Position numbers and translations under genes: made by a program. This document shows, one piece after another, positions 1 through 8,888 of a stretch of 64,000 nucleotides of DNA; within the stretch, counting starts at the first letter, position 1, and each line of letters begins with the position of its first letter. Below the pieces are notes generated by a model. That model made no database searches. It had not been told where the DNA came from and saw only the letters and a list, made by a program, of their open reading frames with translations. The DNA is from Methyloversatilis sp. XJ19-49 (GTDB lineage Bacteria > Pseudomonadota > Gammaproteobacteria > Burkholderiales > Rhodocyclaceae): positions 124,001 through 188,000 of the forward strand of contig NZ_JANINI010000002.1 of the NCBI RefSeq assembly GCF_024580145.1, written 5' to 3'.

Positions 1-1
1 G

Positions 2-247
2 CTGCCGGCAGTCATGCTCGTGGATATCGAAATGCCGCGCATGGACGGTTTCGAACTGACGCTGCAGGTGCGCGCCGACGCGCGCACGCGCGACATTCCC
101 ATCGTGATGATCACCTCGCGCATCGCCGAGAAGCATCAGGCCTATGCGCGTGAGATCGGGGTTAACGAGTACCTCGGCAAGCCTTACGACGAGGCCCACC
201 TGCTGCAGCGGGTGGCAGACTTCACCGGCGGCAGCGGCCGCCGGTGA
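2..247 (+). CDS. C-terminal receiver domain of a PilL/ChpA-like hybrid chemotaxis kinase (5' truncated by window edge)
   Basis: Only the last 81 or so codons are present; the gene enters from the left edge. The visible part is a two-component receiver domain. It has the phospho-acceptor region VDIEMPRMDG, the conserved Thr/Ser in VMITSR, and the Lys of the GKPYDE motif. The wording of these motifs, with the protein ending shortly after GKPYDE, resembles the receiver at the very end of CheA-type hybrid kinases of the twitching-motility (Pil-Chp) pathway. A stand-alone response regulator is the alternative; the upstream sequence would decide. Receiver domain is seen; PilL/ChpA identity is inferred. 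Confidence 0.75.
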   Translation: MPAVMLVDIEMPRMDGFELTLQVRADARTRDIPIVMITSRIAEKHQAYAREIGVNEYLGKPYDEAHLLQRVADFTGGSGRR

Positions 248-275
248 AGTTCAGGGCGCCTTGCGCGCCCCTGGC

Positions 276-2108
276 TCAACCTTTCGTCGTGTCCAGACGC
301 AGCTTGGCGTAGCGGCCAGGCGCGTCTTCGATCACCTTCAGCTTGCCCTTTGCCGGATCGCGCGCGGGCACCATGTCGGCATCGAGCGCGGTCACCCACT
401 GCTGCCAGTCGGTCCACCAGGAGCCGGTGTGTTGTGTGCATCCCTCCAGCCAGGTGTCGGCATCGGCTGCCAGCTTGGGCGCGGCACTGGTCCAGTAGCC
501 GTACTTGTTGGCGGCCGGCGGATTGACGATGCCCGCAATGTGGCCCGAGCCGCCGAGCACGAAGCGCGTCGGGCCCGACAGCAGGGTGGCACCTGTATAG
601 GTGCTTTTCCACGGCGCGATGTGGTCTTCGATAGCGGAAATGAAATACACCGGCTGCTTGATCTTGCGGATGTCGATCGCTTCACCGAGCACCGTGATGC
701 CACCCGGCTCGCGCAGCTTGTTGTGGATGTACATCTGGCGCAGGTAGTAGCTGTGCATGCAGGCCGGCATGCGGGTCGAGTCGGAATTCCAGTACAGCAG
801 GTCAAACGGGAAGGGCTCGCGACCCATCAGGTAGTTATTCACGACGAAGGACCAGATGAGATCGTTCGAGCGCAGCATGTTGAAGGTGCCGGCCATTTCC
901 GAACCTTCGAGATAGCCGCGCGAGAACATCTTCTTTTCCAGCCCCTCAACGGCCTTCTCGTCGATGAACACGCCCAGTTCGCCCGGTTCGGAGAAGTCGA
1001 TCAACGTGGTGAAGAAGGTCGCGCTGGCGATCCGCTTGTCCTTCTTCGCCGACAGGTAGGCCAGCGTGGTGGCCAGCAGCGTACCGCCCAGGCAGTAGCC
1101 GGCGGCATTCACTTCGGTTTCGCCGGTCTGCTTCGTGATCATGTCGAGTGCAGCCAGCGGCCCCTGCTGCACATAATCTTCGAAGGTCAGCTGGGCCAGC
1201 TTTTCGTCAGGATTCACCCAGGAAATGACGAACACCGTGTGCCCCTGATCGGTCGCCCACTTGATGTAGCTGTTCGAGTCGCGCAGGTCGAGGATGTAGT
1301 ACTTGTTGATCCAGGGCGGCACGATGAGCAGCGGACGCTTGAACTGCTGCTCGGTCGTCGGGTTGAACTGCAGCAGCTGCATCAGCGCGTTTTCGCCCAC
1401 CACCTTGCCCTGCGTGGTGGCCACGTTGCGACCCAGTTCGAAGGCCGTGGTGTCTGTCATGCGCACGCGCAGCTGGCCGTCACCGTCCTCGATGTCGCGC
1501 AGCAGGTTGTTGAAGCCCTTCAGCAGGTTCTGGCCGTGGCTGCGTACCGTTTCGCGCAGCACTTCGGGGTTGGTCAGCGCGAAATTGCTCGGGCTGAACG
1601 CATTGATGGTCTGTCGGGTGAAGAAATTGACCTTCTGCAGCGTATGTTCGTCCATGCCTTCGACGTTGCTCACCACATCATGGATGTGGCGCGCCGAGAT
1701 CAGGTAGCTCTGCTTGAAGAAATCGAACAGGAAGTGGCTCTGCCACTCCTCGCCGCGAAAGCGGTTGTCGCCCTTGACCGGGGTGACCACCGGGGCGGCA
1801 TCGACACCCATGAATTTCAGCATCGATTGCTGCCACAGCGTGTAGTAGTCCCACACCAGCCCCATCTGCGCCTGCGCCAGCTTGTACGGGTTGGACAGCA
1901 GATGCGACGTCATGTCCATGAAGGCCTGGGCGATGCCCAGTTCGTCGGCCGGCGGCGTGATGCCGCGCTTGAGCTGTCGCTGCACGTGGTCACCGAGCAG
2001 CTTGGACGCGCGTTCGGCTACCTGGGCATACGTCTTGGCGACTTCTGCCGGATCAGGCAGAGACGACGCCTCGGGCTGTGTGGTGTCTTTGGTGGCTGGT
2101 TTATTCAT
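276..2108 (-). CDS. phaC: class I poly(3-hydroxyalkanoate) synthase PhaC
   Basis: The 610-residue protein is the usual length for a class I PHA synthase, which polymerises 3-hydroxyacyl-CoA into storage polyester at the granule surface. The lipase-like box GYCLGG holds the nucleophilic Cys at about residue 339. The HVFVISWVNPDE stretch and the GGSGHIAGIVNPP stretch with the catalytic His near the C terminus are also typical. No phaA, phaB or phasin gene is adjacent. The gene upstream on the same strand, a metallo-beta-lactamase-fold hydrolase, ends only 24 bases before this start, so the two are probably co-transcribed. Confidence 0.96.
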   Translation of the reverse strand: MNKPATKDTTQPEASSLPDPAEVAKTYAQVAERASKLLGDHVQRQLKRGITPPADELGIAQAFMDMTSHLLSNPYKLAQAQMGLVWDYYTLWQQSMLKFMGVDAAPVVTPVKGDNRFRGEEWQSHFLFDFFKQSYLISARHIHDVVSNVEGMDEHTLQKVNFFTRQTINAFSPSNFALTNPEVLRETVRSHGQNLLKGFNNLLRDIEDGDGQLRVRMTDTTAFELGRNVATTQGKVVGENALMQLLQFNPTTEQQFKRPLLIVPPWINKYYILDLRDSNSYIKWATDQGHTVFVISWVNPDEKLAQLTFEDYVQQGPLAALDMITKQTGETEVNAAGYCLGGTLLATTLAYLSAKKDKRIASATFFTTLIDFSEPGELGVFIDEKAVEGLEKKMFSRGYLEGSEMAGTFNMLRSNDLIWSFVVNNYLMGREPFPFDLLYWNSDSTRMPACMHSYYLRQMYIHNKLREPGGITVLGEAIDIRKIKQPVYFISAIEDHIAPWKSTYTGATLLSGPTRFVLGGSGHIAGIVNPPAANKYGYWTSAAPKLAADADTWLEGCTQHTGSWWTDWQQWVTALDADMVPARDPAKGKLKVIEDAPGRYAKLRLDTTKG

Positions 2109-2132
2109 GGCTCTGGCTCCCCCGGAAACTGG

Positions 2133-3179
2133 TTATGGCTGGGTGTAACGAAGCACGCCGTCCTGCTTCGGCAGGCGGCGCAGGCGACCCGTCTGCCACA
2201 GGTGGTTGAGGTGGGCAATCACCTCTCCCATGGCAAAGCGGGTCTGGAAACTGTCGAGTTCGCGCTTGAACAGCGATGGCAGCAGCGCCGCCGCGGTTTG
2301 CGGTTCGGCACACAGGCCCACGATCAATGCAAGGCGTTCTGCATGGTGCGCCTGAAGCGCATCCACGCGTGCGGCGATGCCGACATACGGATCGCCGTGC
2401 GCCGGCAGCACCACGGTGTAGTCGGGCAGCGCGCGAAAAAGCTCTATCGAATCGAGAAACTGACCGACCGCGTCCACCTCCGGCTCGTAGGCCAGCGTGG
2501 GCGTATTGGGCGAAATGCGCGGCAACAGCATGTCACCGGCGATCAGTACCGGATCGTTGGCGCGGTGGAAGGACAGATGCTCCGGCGAGTGTCCATAGCC
2601 CGCAATGGCGGTCCAGTCGTCACCGCCGATGCGCAGGGTTTCGCCGGGCAGGATGCGCCGCATCGCCAGCGGCAATTCACCGACGACCTGCCGGTACCGT
2701 CCACTTTCACTGCGCATGGCATCGGTGTGTCCGGCAGCCAGACCGTGCAGCATGAAAAAGTCGGCCATCAATCCCCGGTCCGACGCCGGCACGGTGCCGA
2801 ACCAGGCCTGTGCCGTCATGTATTCGCCGAGCGACATCCAGATGCGTGCGCCGGTCTGCTTCGCGAGCCACTCACCCAGCCCGAAGTGGTCAGGGTGGCA
2901 GTGGGTGATCAGGATGCGCCGCACCGGACGACCGGCAAGGTCGCCGGTCAGCGCCGCAGTCCAGTTGGCGCGCGTCGCGTCGTCCGGAAAACCTGCGTCC
3001 ACCAGCGTCCAGCACGGTCCGTTGTCGTTGCCGTCCTCGAACTGATCCTCGATGGCCCACAGATTCACGTGACCGGGCGCAAAAGCCACCGGCATGCGCA
3101 ACCAGTACACGCCGCGCGCCACCTGCACCATGCAGCCGGCTGGCGGGGCGATCGCGGGATGAGGTTCGAGGGCAGACAC
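2133..3179 (-). CDS. metallo-beta-lactamase-fold hydrolase
   Basis: This is an MBL-fold protein with the metal-binding signature THCHPDHFGLGEW (HxHxDH). Further His and Asp residues lie in YGHSPEHLSF, LIAGDMLL and VLPAHGDP, as in glyoxalase-II-like hydrolases. A C-terminal winged-helix-like segment (AHLNHLWQTGRLRRL) is common in this subfamily. I place the start at a GTG at 3179. The reading frame continues up to an ATG at 3305, but the extra 42 residues do not look like protein and neither start has a clear ribosome site. Substrate unknown. It sits 24 bases upstream of phaC. Confidence 0.82.
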   Translation of the reverse strand: MSALEPHPAIAPPAGCMVQVARGVYWLRMPVAFAPGHVNLWAIEDQFEDGNDNGPCWTLVDAGFPDDATRANWTAALTGDLAGRPVRRILITHCHPDHFGLGEWLAKQTGARIWMSLGEYMTAQAWFGTVPASDRGLMADFFMLHGLAAGHTDAMRSESGRYRQVVGELPLAMRRILPGETLRIGGDDWTAIAGYGHSPEHLSFHRANDPVLIAGDMLLPRISPNTPTLAYEPEVDAVGQFLDSIELFRALPDYTVVLPAHGDPYVGIAARVDALQAHHAERLALIVGLCAEPQTAAALLPSLFKRELDSFQTRFAMGEVIAHLNHLWQTGRLRRLPKQDGVLRYTQP

Positions 3180-3429
3180 GATGGGCAGCGCAGTCCAAGG
3201 CGTTGAATTCCTTGAATGGTAACCCGAAACGACCGCGCATTGTGCAGTGCAATATCGAACCCGCTTCCGGAACGCGATGGCGGGCTTGTCCGGGTCTGTT
3301 GCCATGAATCACGAACCCGATTTAATGTCGACAGACCCTAGACTTGCGGATCAAGGCGCGGAACACCGGCGGCTGGCCGGCATCAGAGATCCGAGGATCG
3401 CCTGATGGTCCATGAATCCGGAGGAAACA

Positions 3430-3756
3430 ATGCGGAAAACGATGTGTGCGCTGCTGCTCGTGCTGAGCGGCCCGGTGGTGTGGGCCGAGGACGAAGACCC
3501 GACGAAGTTCGTTACCTTCAGCCAGGATTTCGCCGGCAATTGCGTGTCGCGCAACTCGGTGCAGCTGCTCGTTGCCAATAGCCATCCGACGCGCACCGTG
3601 ATGGTGTGGCTCGACCGCTTTCACATGGATGTGGGCACCGGCGACCGCTCGAAGACGGAGATGAAGGCGGGCGCCGAGCCGGTACCGCTCGGCTGTTCGC
3701 GTACGCTCGACGGGCCGCAGGAGTGGCGTATTGTCCGGGCAAAATTTCTCGACTGA
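3430..3756 (+). CDS. small exported protein of unknown function
   Basis: A 108-residue protein starting MRKTMCALLLVLSG has a clear Sec signal peptide, with cleavage expected near VWA-ED. The mature part is about 88 residues, has two cysteines (GNCVSRN and LGCSRTL) that could form a disulfide, and shows a beta-rich pattern. The start at 3430 is chosen because GGAGG lies five bases upstream; an in-frame ATG at 3412 would add six residues before the signal peptide. I do not recognise the family. Confidence 0.75.
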   Translation: MRKTMCALLLVLSGPVVWAEDEDPTKFVTFSQDFAGNCVSRNSVQLLVANSHPTRTVMVWLDRFHMDVGTGDRSKTEMKAGAEPVPLGCSRTLDGPQEWRIVRAKFLD

Positions 3757-3872
3757 GAACCGATCCGGACCCGGAAAACTTTGCGTCCTGCCGGACTTGC
3801 CCTGCGCAGGGCACACGAGGCCGGGCATACTCGCCTTTGCTCGCTTTCTCCAACCCGAACTCGTACTGTCCG

Positions 3873-4442
3873 ATGCGCGTCTGTGTGTTCTGCGGCTCCC
3901 GCGAGGGTGACCGCCCCCTCTATCGCGACACCGCCGCCGAACTGGGCACGCTGATCGCGCGCGCCGGCCACGGCGTGGTCTATGGCGGCGGCAATATCGG
4001 TCTGATGGGCATCATCGCGGACGCAACGCTGGCGGCTGGCGGCGAGGTGATCGGTGTCATTCCGCGTCACCTGCTCGATCGCGAAGTCGCCCACGGTGGC
4101 CTGAGCACGCTGCACGTGGTGGGCAGCATGCACGAGCGCAAGGCGCTGATGGCCGAACTGGCGGACGTATTCATCGCCGCGCCCGGCGGCTTCGGCACAC
4201 TGGACGAACTATGCGAAATTCTCACGTGGGCGCAGCTCGGACTGCATCGCAAGCCGTGCGGCCTGCTGAACACAGCGGGCTATTTCGACCCGCTGCTCGC
4301 GATGTTCGATCATGCCGTCCAGGAAGGTTTTCTCAGCGCTGCGCATCGGCAGCTCATGCCTTCCGAGCACGACGCGCGGCGCCTGCTCGATCGTCTGCTG
4401 TCCGCCGTCGTTTCCGGGGAGAATTCGCTGCATGAAGCCTGA
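3873..4442 (+). CDS. LOG-family (TIGR00730) nucleotide 5'-monophosphate phosphoribohydrolase
   Basis: The 189-residue Rossmann-fold protein starts MRVCVFCGSREG and carries the family signature PGGFGTLDE (PGGxGTxxE) and a glycine-rich YGGGNIGLMG loop. Known members cleave cytokinin riboside monophosphates or other nucleotide monophosphates, releasing the base. The start is set by the conserved N-terminal strand; a longer open frame upstream is non-conserved. The stop overlaps the next gene's ATG, making this the first gene of a five-gene overlapping run. Confidence 0.92.
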   Translation: MRVCVFCGSREGDRPLYRDTAAELGTLIARAGHGVVYGGGNIGLMGIIADATLAAGGEVIGVIPRHLLDREVAHGGLSTLHVVGSMHERKALMAELADVFIAAPGGFGTLDELCEILTWAQLGLHRKPCGLLNTAGYFDPLLAMFDHAVQEGFLSAAHRQLMPSEHDARRLLDRLLSAVVSGENSLHEA

Positions 4443-4809
4443 TCTGACGCGCCTGCTGTTCGCCTGCGCCTGCGCGGGCATGCCCGCCGCCGGCACTGCC
4501 CAGAATGTACAGGTGCGCCCGGTCGACCTGGTGCAGGCGGTGCCACTGCTGACCGAAAGCGGTCGTGCAGGTTACAGCCGCTTCCTGCGCATCGGCATCC
4601 GCCCGCGCGCCTTTGCATTGAACATGAACGGCGACTGGGCCTGGAATGCCGGCGAAAGCGCGGTGACTGACGCACTGGCACGCTGCGAGGCGCACGGCCT
4701 GCCCTGCCAGCTGTACGCAGTGGACGAGGAAGTCGTGATGCCCGGCTTCGAACTGGGCGCGCCGCTGCGCGCGCTCGGCGGCACGCTGGTGCAGGGAGAC
4801 CCACAGTGA
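4432..4809 (+). CDS. small exported protein of unknown function
   Basis: A 125-residue protein with a signal peptide (MKPDLTRLLFACACAGMPAAGTAQ). The mature part contains GRAGYSRFL, an NMNGDWAWNAG segment and a C-x8-C pair (ARCEAHGLPCQLYAVD), suggesting an exported, possibly disulfide-bonded domain. It overlaps the end of the LOG gene and its stop overlaps the GTG of the crotonase gene. Translational coupling is likely. I do not recognise the family and infer no function. Confidence 0.72.
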   Translation: MKPDLTRLLFACACAGMPAAGTAQNVQVRPVDLVQAVPLLTESGRAGYSRFLRIGIRPRAFALNMNGDWAWNAGESAVTDALARCEAHGLPCQLYAVDEEVVMPGFELGAPLRALGGTLVQGDPQ

Positions 4810-5600
4810 CGCGCCATGCTGACGCGCTGGTGCTGACCGAAGTCGATGCCGGAATCGGCATCGTCACGCTGAATCGCCCGCATGCGCACAATCTGCTCGA
4901 CGCTTCGCTCGCGGAATCATTGATCGGGGCCATCGACGATCTGGTCGCACGGCCCGGCGTGCGCACCATCGTCCTTTCGGCACTGGGCGACAGTTTCAGC
5001 GTCGGCTCCGATCCGCTCAAACTTGAACGCAGCGGCCTGATCGGCGTAGAGCCGGGGCTGGCGGCACGATTGCTGCGCAGCGTCGGCGAATGCCCGCGAC
5101 CGGTGGTGGCGCGCGTGCAGGGCCCGGCCTACGGGCTGGGTGCCGGCCTGATCGCCGCATGCGACATTGCCATCGCCAGTTTCGATGCCGAATTTTCGTT
5201 CGAAGCCGTGCATATCGGTCGCGTACCGGCCGTCATCGCCCCATACGTGATCGGCGCAGTCGGTCCGCAGCGCGCGCGCCGATATTTCCTGACCGGCGAG
5301 CGATTTTCTGCATCCGAGGCCTACCGCATCGGCCTGCTGTCGGAACTGGCCGCCTCGGCAGAACAACTCGACGATGCGATCGGGGAAGTCGTCGATGCGC
5401 TGCTGCTCGGCGGACCGCGTGCGCAACAGCAGGTCAAATCGCTGGTGCGAGCGCTCGGCCGGCCGCGAGTGGACGAGAAGACGCTCGATCAGGCGGTCGA
5501 CATCGAACACCGGCTCGACGCAGGTGCCGAAGCGCAGGAAGGACTGGACGCGCTGTTCGGGCGACGTCATCCCGGCTGGGTGCCGGTTGGCAGTTCGTGA
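4806..5600 (+). CDS. enoyl-CoA hydratase/isomerase (crotonase) family protein
   Basis: The 264-residue protein has crotonase features: TLNRPHAHNLLDASL at the N terminus, an oxyanion-hole region (RVQGPAYGLGAGLIAACDIAIAS), and FSFEAVHIGRVPAVIAPYV. The usual catalytic Glu of hydratases (around GRVPAV) is not obvious, so the reaction (hydratase, isomerase or methylglutaconyl-CoA hydratase) is open. The start is a GTG at 4806 overlapping the previous stop. The next gene, HMG-CoA lyase, starts on the last base of this one, which suggests a leucine or acyl-CoA breakdown step. Confidence 0.9.
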   Translation: MTRHADALVLTEVDAGIGIVTLNRPHAHNLLDASLAESLIGAIDDLVARPGVRTIVLSALGDSFSVGSDPLKLERSGLIGVEPGLAARLLRSVGECPRPVVARVQGPAYGLGAGLIAACDIAIASFDAEFSFEAVHIGRVPAVIAPYVIGAVGPQRARRYFLTGERFSASEAYRIGLLSELAASAEQLDDAIGEVVDALLLGGPRAQQQVKSLVRALGRPRVDEKTLDQAVDIEHRLDAGAEAQEGLDALFGRRHPGWVPVGSS

Positions 5601-6511
5601 TGGCGGCGCTGCCCGCTGCCGTGCGCATCGTCGAGGTCGGTCCGCGCGACGGCCTGCAGAACGAAGCGGTCGCGCTGAATGTCGAGCGCCGGCTCGCATT
5701 GATCGGCCGGCTGTCGGATGCCGGTCTGCGCGACATTGAAGCCGGCGCCTTCGTGTCGCCGCGCCGCGTGCCCAATATGGCTGGCAGCGGCGAACTGATG
5801 CAGCAGCTCGACCGACGACCGGGTGTCAGCTACCCCTGCCTGGTACCCAACGAAACCGGCCTCGATGCCGCGCTGGAGGCCGGCTGCACCGACATCGCGA
5901 TCTTTGCCGCCGTGTCGGAAACCTTTTCGCAACGCAATACCGGCTGCAGCATCCACGAATCGATGGACCGCCTGGCGCGCGTGGCGGTGCGTGCACACGA
6001 TGCAGGTCTGCGGGTGCGCGGCTACCTGTCGTGCGTCCTGGGTTGCCCGTACGAAGGGGCGGTCAGCGATGAAGCCGTTGCCACGCTGTCGGCCGAGCTG
6101 ATTGCCATGGGCTGCCACGAAGTGAGCCTCGGTGACACGACGGGCGTCGGCAGCCCTTTCCGGGTGCGCGCGCTGATCGACTGCGTGGCACGTCGCGTGC
6201 CAGCGGAGCGACTCGCCGGTCATTTCCACGACACCTGGGGCATGGCCGCAGCGAATGTCCATGCGGCAACCCTTTCCGGCGTGACCGTGTTCGACGCCTC
6301 GGTCGGCGGATTGGGCGGCTGTCCGTTTGCGCCGGGCGCGACCGGAAACGTTGCGACCGAAGATCTTGTCTATCTCTTCGATGATGCCGGCGTGTACACC
6401 GGTGTCGATCTGCGGAAACTGGTGGATGTGGCGAACTGGATCAGCGCGCAACTCGAGCGTCCGGTCGCGTCGCGCGTGGCCCGTGCCTTCAACTCAGGAC
6501 GCCCCACATGA
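5600..6511 (+). CDS. hydroxymethylglutaryl-CoA lyase
   Basis: The 303-residue TIM-barrel protein has VEVGPRDGLQNE at the N terminus, HFHDTWGMA carrying metal-ligand histidines, and VGGLGGCPFAPGATGN with the catalytic-loop Cys, as in HMG-CoA lyases. It splits HMG-CoA into acetoacetate and acetyl-CoA at the end of leucine degradation. Its ATG overlaps the crotonase stop as TGATG, and its own stop overlaps the next ATG. No methylcrotonyl-CoA carboxylase genes are in view. Confidence 0.95.
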   Translation: MAALPAAVRIVEVGPRDGLQNEAVALNVERRLALIGRLSDAGLRDIEAGAFVSPRRVPNMAGSGELMQQLDRRPGVSYPCLVPNETGLDAALEAGCTDIAIFAAVSETFSQRNTGCSIHESMDRLARVAVRAHDAGLRVRGYLSCVLGCPYEGAVSDEAVATLSAELIAMGCHEVSLGDTTGVGSPFRVRALIDCVARRVPAERLAGHFHDTWGMAAANVHAATLSGVTVFDASVGGLGGCPFAPGATGNVATEDLVYLFDDAGVYTGVDLRKLVDVANWISAQLERPVASRVARAFNSGRPT

Positions 6512-6702
6512 TTGCTTCACCCTGTACTGGCGTTTGCCAGCTCGATCCCGCCACGGCGCTTTGCCTGGGCTGCCTGCGTTCGCGCAATGAAATTGCCTGT
6601 TGGGGCTCGACAACAGACAGCCATCGCCTGCAGATCCTGGCCAATATCGGTCGGCGCGAAGCGGCCGGGCACCTGCGGATCACGCCGACGGAGGGCCCGT
6701 GA
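6508..6702 (+). CDS. DUF1289 small cysteine-rich protein
   Basis: A 64-residue protein with the DUF1289 pattern: SPCTGVCQLDPATALCLGCLRSRNEI, four cysteines as CxxxC and CxxC. Such proteins are thought to bind a metal or Fe-S cluster, but no function is established. Its ATG overlaps the HMG-CoA lyase stop by four bases, so it is the last member of the overlapping run from 3873. Confidence 0.85.
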   Translation: MIASPCTGVCQLDPATALCLGCLRSRNEIACWGSTTDSHRLQILANIGRREAAGHLRITPTEGP

Positions 6703-6707
6703 GCGAT

Positions 6708-6890
6708 TCAACCCGACTTCAGTTTGCGCGGGCTGCCAGCCGGCGCTACCGGTGCCGGCTCGGCGGGCGCAGGATACTCGCGGGCAAGCGTATCATCGCG
6801 CACCGGTTCGGTGCGCGACCCCGCACGGTCGGCGTCACGTTCGGAACGCCGCCTGTTGGCCTGACTGCGCTGAAGTCTGAGATATCGCAT
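6708..6890 (-). CDS. small basic hypothetical protein (60 aa)
   Basis: A 60-codon frame opens with MRYLRLQRSQANRRRSER and ends with a proline/alanine-rich tail and KLKSG. It is preceded by AAGGAG six bases before the ATG, a strong ribosome-binding site. The protein is very basic at the N terminus and lacks a signal or membrane segment. It lies between convergent DUF1289 and divergent rapZ. I recognise no family; the ribosome site is the main support. Confidence 0.45.
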   Translation of the reverse strand: MRYLRLQRSQANRRRSERDADRAGSRTEPVRDDTLAREYPAPAEPAPVAPAGSPRKLKSG

Positions 6891-7123
6891 GCCGGGCTCC
6901 TTCGGTGTGAAAGTGCAGCGGGCGGAAATCCGGACATGGCGTGGGAGCGCACCAGGCCTTTCAGAAAGTGGCCTGTGACGCACCCGTCTGGATCATCATG
7001 GAAAGCCTGCGGCGGGCGCTCGATAGCGGTATCCGGTGCAGACTTGAACTTCAAGCGTAGATCGCGGCTGGTCAGAGTCAAGCATGTTGCATGCATGAAC
7101 ATCCATTTGCAGGGTGAATTACG

Positions 7124-7996
7124 GTGAATGAATTGCGACGTGGCGCGATGCGCCTCGTATTGATCAGCGGGATGTCCGGTTCCGGCAAGAGCGTGGCGCT
7201 CAATGTGCTGGAAGATGGCGGCTTCTTCTGCGTCGACAACCTCCCGGCACCCCTGCTGCCGCAGCTGGTCGGGCATCTGCGCGAAGCCGGCTACACCCGG
7301 GTGGCCATCGCGGTGGATGTGCGGTCCGGCAAGAGCATGGAAGCGTTGCCGCCGATGATGGGCGTGTTGCGCAACGGCACCCAGTTGCAGACGCTGTTTC
7401 TCGACGCGCGTGACGCCACGCTGATCGCGCGCTTTTCCGAAACTCGACGCCGCCATCCGCTCGGCGACGACCAGACCTCGCTCGGCGAGGCGATCCGGCG
7501 CGAACGCGAACTGCTGGCACCGATCGTCGAACTGGGTCATCGCATCGACACCAGCGACCTGCAGGCCTCGGTATTGCGCAAGTGGGTGCGCGACGTGGTC
7601 GAAGTCGACGAAGCGACCGGGCTGACGCTGATGTTCGAGTCGTTCGGCTTCAAGCACGGCATTCCGCTCGACGCCGATCTGGTGTTCGACGTGCGCTGCC
7701 TGCCCAATCCATATTACGACGTCGTGCTGCGACCGCAAAGCGGTCAGGACAAGCCTGTCATCGATTTCCTCGAAGGCCACGCAGAGGTGATCCGCATGCG
7801 CGACGACATCGCGCGCTTCGTGCGCGACTGGCTGCCCTGCTATGTGAAGGACAGCCGCAGCTATCTCACCGTGGCAATCGGCTGTACCGGTGGTCAGCAT
7901 CGCTCCGTGTATATGGCGCAGTGGCTGGCCGAACACTTCCGCAGTGCGGCGCGCGTACTCGTGCGCCACCGCTCGCTGGCTTCGGCGCATAAATGA
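7124..7996 (+). CDS. rapZ: RNase adapter protein RapZ (P-loop ATPase family, formerly YvcJ)
   Basis: The protein has the N-terminal Walker A GMSGSGKS, CVDNLPAPLLP, the RRRHPLG segment and the C-terminal GCTGGQHRS motif of RapZ. In E. coli RapZ directs RNase E to the small RNA GlmZ and so controls GlmS. The GTG at 7124 has AGGG about nine bases upstream; an ATG at 7148 would give 282 residues, closer to E. coli (284), so the first eight residues are uncertain. No ptsN, hprK or rpoN is next to it. The stop overlaps the next ATG, linking it to the NusG_II/Gx/ubiX genes. Confidence 0.93.
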   Translation: MNELRRGAMRLVLISGMSGSGKSVALNVLEDGGFFCVDNLPAPLLPQLVGHLREAGYTRVAIAVDVRSGKSMEALPPMMGVLRNGTQLQTLFLDARDATLIARFSETRRRHPLGDDQTSLGEAIRRERELLAPIVELGHRIDTSDLQASVLRKWVRDVVEVDEATGLTLMFESFGFKHGIPLDADLVFDVRCLPNPYYDVVLRPQSGQDKPVIDFLEGHAEVIRMRDDIARFVRDWLPCYVKDSRSYLTVAIGCTGGQHRSVYMAQWLAEHFRSAARVLVRHRSLASAHK

Positions 7997-8367
7997 GGGC
8001 AGTGCGGCCAGGCGACTGGCTGGTCATCGCCGCCGGCCTGCTCGCCACCGCAGCCACCGCGGCGGCGCAATGGGGCCGCAGCCCACCCGCCATGGCGCAG
8101 GTCAGGCTGGACGGGCGCATCGTGGCCGAACTGCCGCTGAACGGGACGCATCGCATCGCCCTGGACGGCGCCCTCGCCGCGCGCGGCCAGACGGTGATCG
8201 AGGTAGAACCGGGCCGGGCGCGCATCGCGGCCGATCCGGGTCCGCGCCAGTACTGCGTTCAGCAGGGCTGGCTGACCCGCGCCGGCAGTGTCGCCGTGTG
8301 CGCACCCAGCCACATTTCGCTGCAACTGGTGGGCCCCGGCGGTGCGCATGACACGGTGGCATTCTGA
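7993..8367 (+). CDS. NusG domain II (NusG_II) membrane-anchored protein
   Basis: A 124-residue protein with one N-terminal membrane segment (WLVIAAGLLATAATAAAQW) and a small beta domain. The string YCVQQGWLTRAGSVAVCAPSHISLQL matches the NusG_II family, with two conserved Cys. Such proteins are usually found next to Gx-family transporters, as here. Start ATG overlaps the rapZ stop (ATGA) and its own stop overlaps the next gene. Confidence 0.8.
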   Translation: MRAVRPGDWLVIAAGLLATAATAAAQWGRSPPAMAQVRLDGRIVAELPLNGTHRIALDGALAARGQTVIEVEPGRARIAADPGPRQYCVQQGWLTRAGSVAVCAPSHISLQLVGPGGAHDTVAF

Positions 8368-8888
8368 TGGCGCCGTCGGCCACGACGCTGCAGGTCGAGC
8401 CCAGCGCACGCGACCGCCGGCTGGCCCGTTACGCGGCGGCGGCAATCGTCGCGTCGCTGGTCGAGGCGGCGATTCCGAGCCCGCTGCCGGGCGTCAAGCC
8501 CGGTCTGGCGAACATCGTCATCCTGATCGTGCTGGCGCGCCACGGCTGGCGCGACGCGGCCTGGGTCAGTGTGCTGCGCGTGGTTGCCGGCAGCTTGCTC
8601 GCCGGCCAGTTTCTCGCGCCCGGATTCTTTCTGGCGGGTGCCGGCGCACTGGCCAGTCTGGCGGTGCTGGGCGCGCTGCAGGCGGTGTCCTGGCACTGGC
8701 TCGGCCCGGTCGGCCGCTCGGTCGCCGCGGCGTTTGCCCATATCGGTGCGCAACTGCTTCTGGCACGCCTGTGGCTGGTGCCGCATGACGGCCTGTTCAA
8801 TCTGGCGCCGGTATTCTTCGGCGCCTCGCTGCTGTTCGGCATCCTCAACGGCATCGTCGCCGCCCGGCTGATGCAGGAGAAAGCATGA
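8367..8888 (+). CDS. Gx transporter family protein (HepI-like integral membrane protein)
   Basis: A 173-residue hydrophobic protein with about five membrane segments and the motif [16 protein letters not shown] typical of the Gx family. That family was long annotated as heptaprenyl diphosphate synthase component I. It resembles the membrane S-component of ECF-type vitamin transporters; the substrate is unknown. It starts on the last base of the NusG_II gene and ends over the ubiX start. Confidence 0.85.
   Translation: MAPSATTLQVEPSARDRRLARYAAAAIVASLVEAAIPSPLPGVKPGLANIVILIVLARHGWRDAAWVSVLRVVAGSLLAGQFLAPGFFLAGAGALASLAVLGALQAVSWHWLGPVGRSVAAAFAHIGAQLLLARLWLVPHDGLFNLAPVFFGASLLFGILNGIVAARLMQEKA

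Noticed and set aside
144-3206. A 1020-codon open frame on the plus strand
   Set aside because: It is antisense to phaC and the metallo-beta-lactamase gene, has no domain, and reflects the high GC of those genes.
3606-3872. N-terminal extension of the LOG-family protein
   Set aside because: It overlaps the end of the small exported protein and the family start MRVCVFCGS is at 3873.
7084-7102. Palindrome-like ATGTT...AACAT around TGCATGCA before rapZ
   Set aside because: Arms are only five bases with an imperfect centre; too weak to call an operator.
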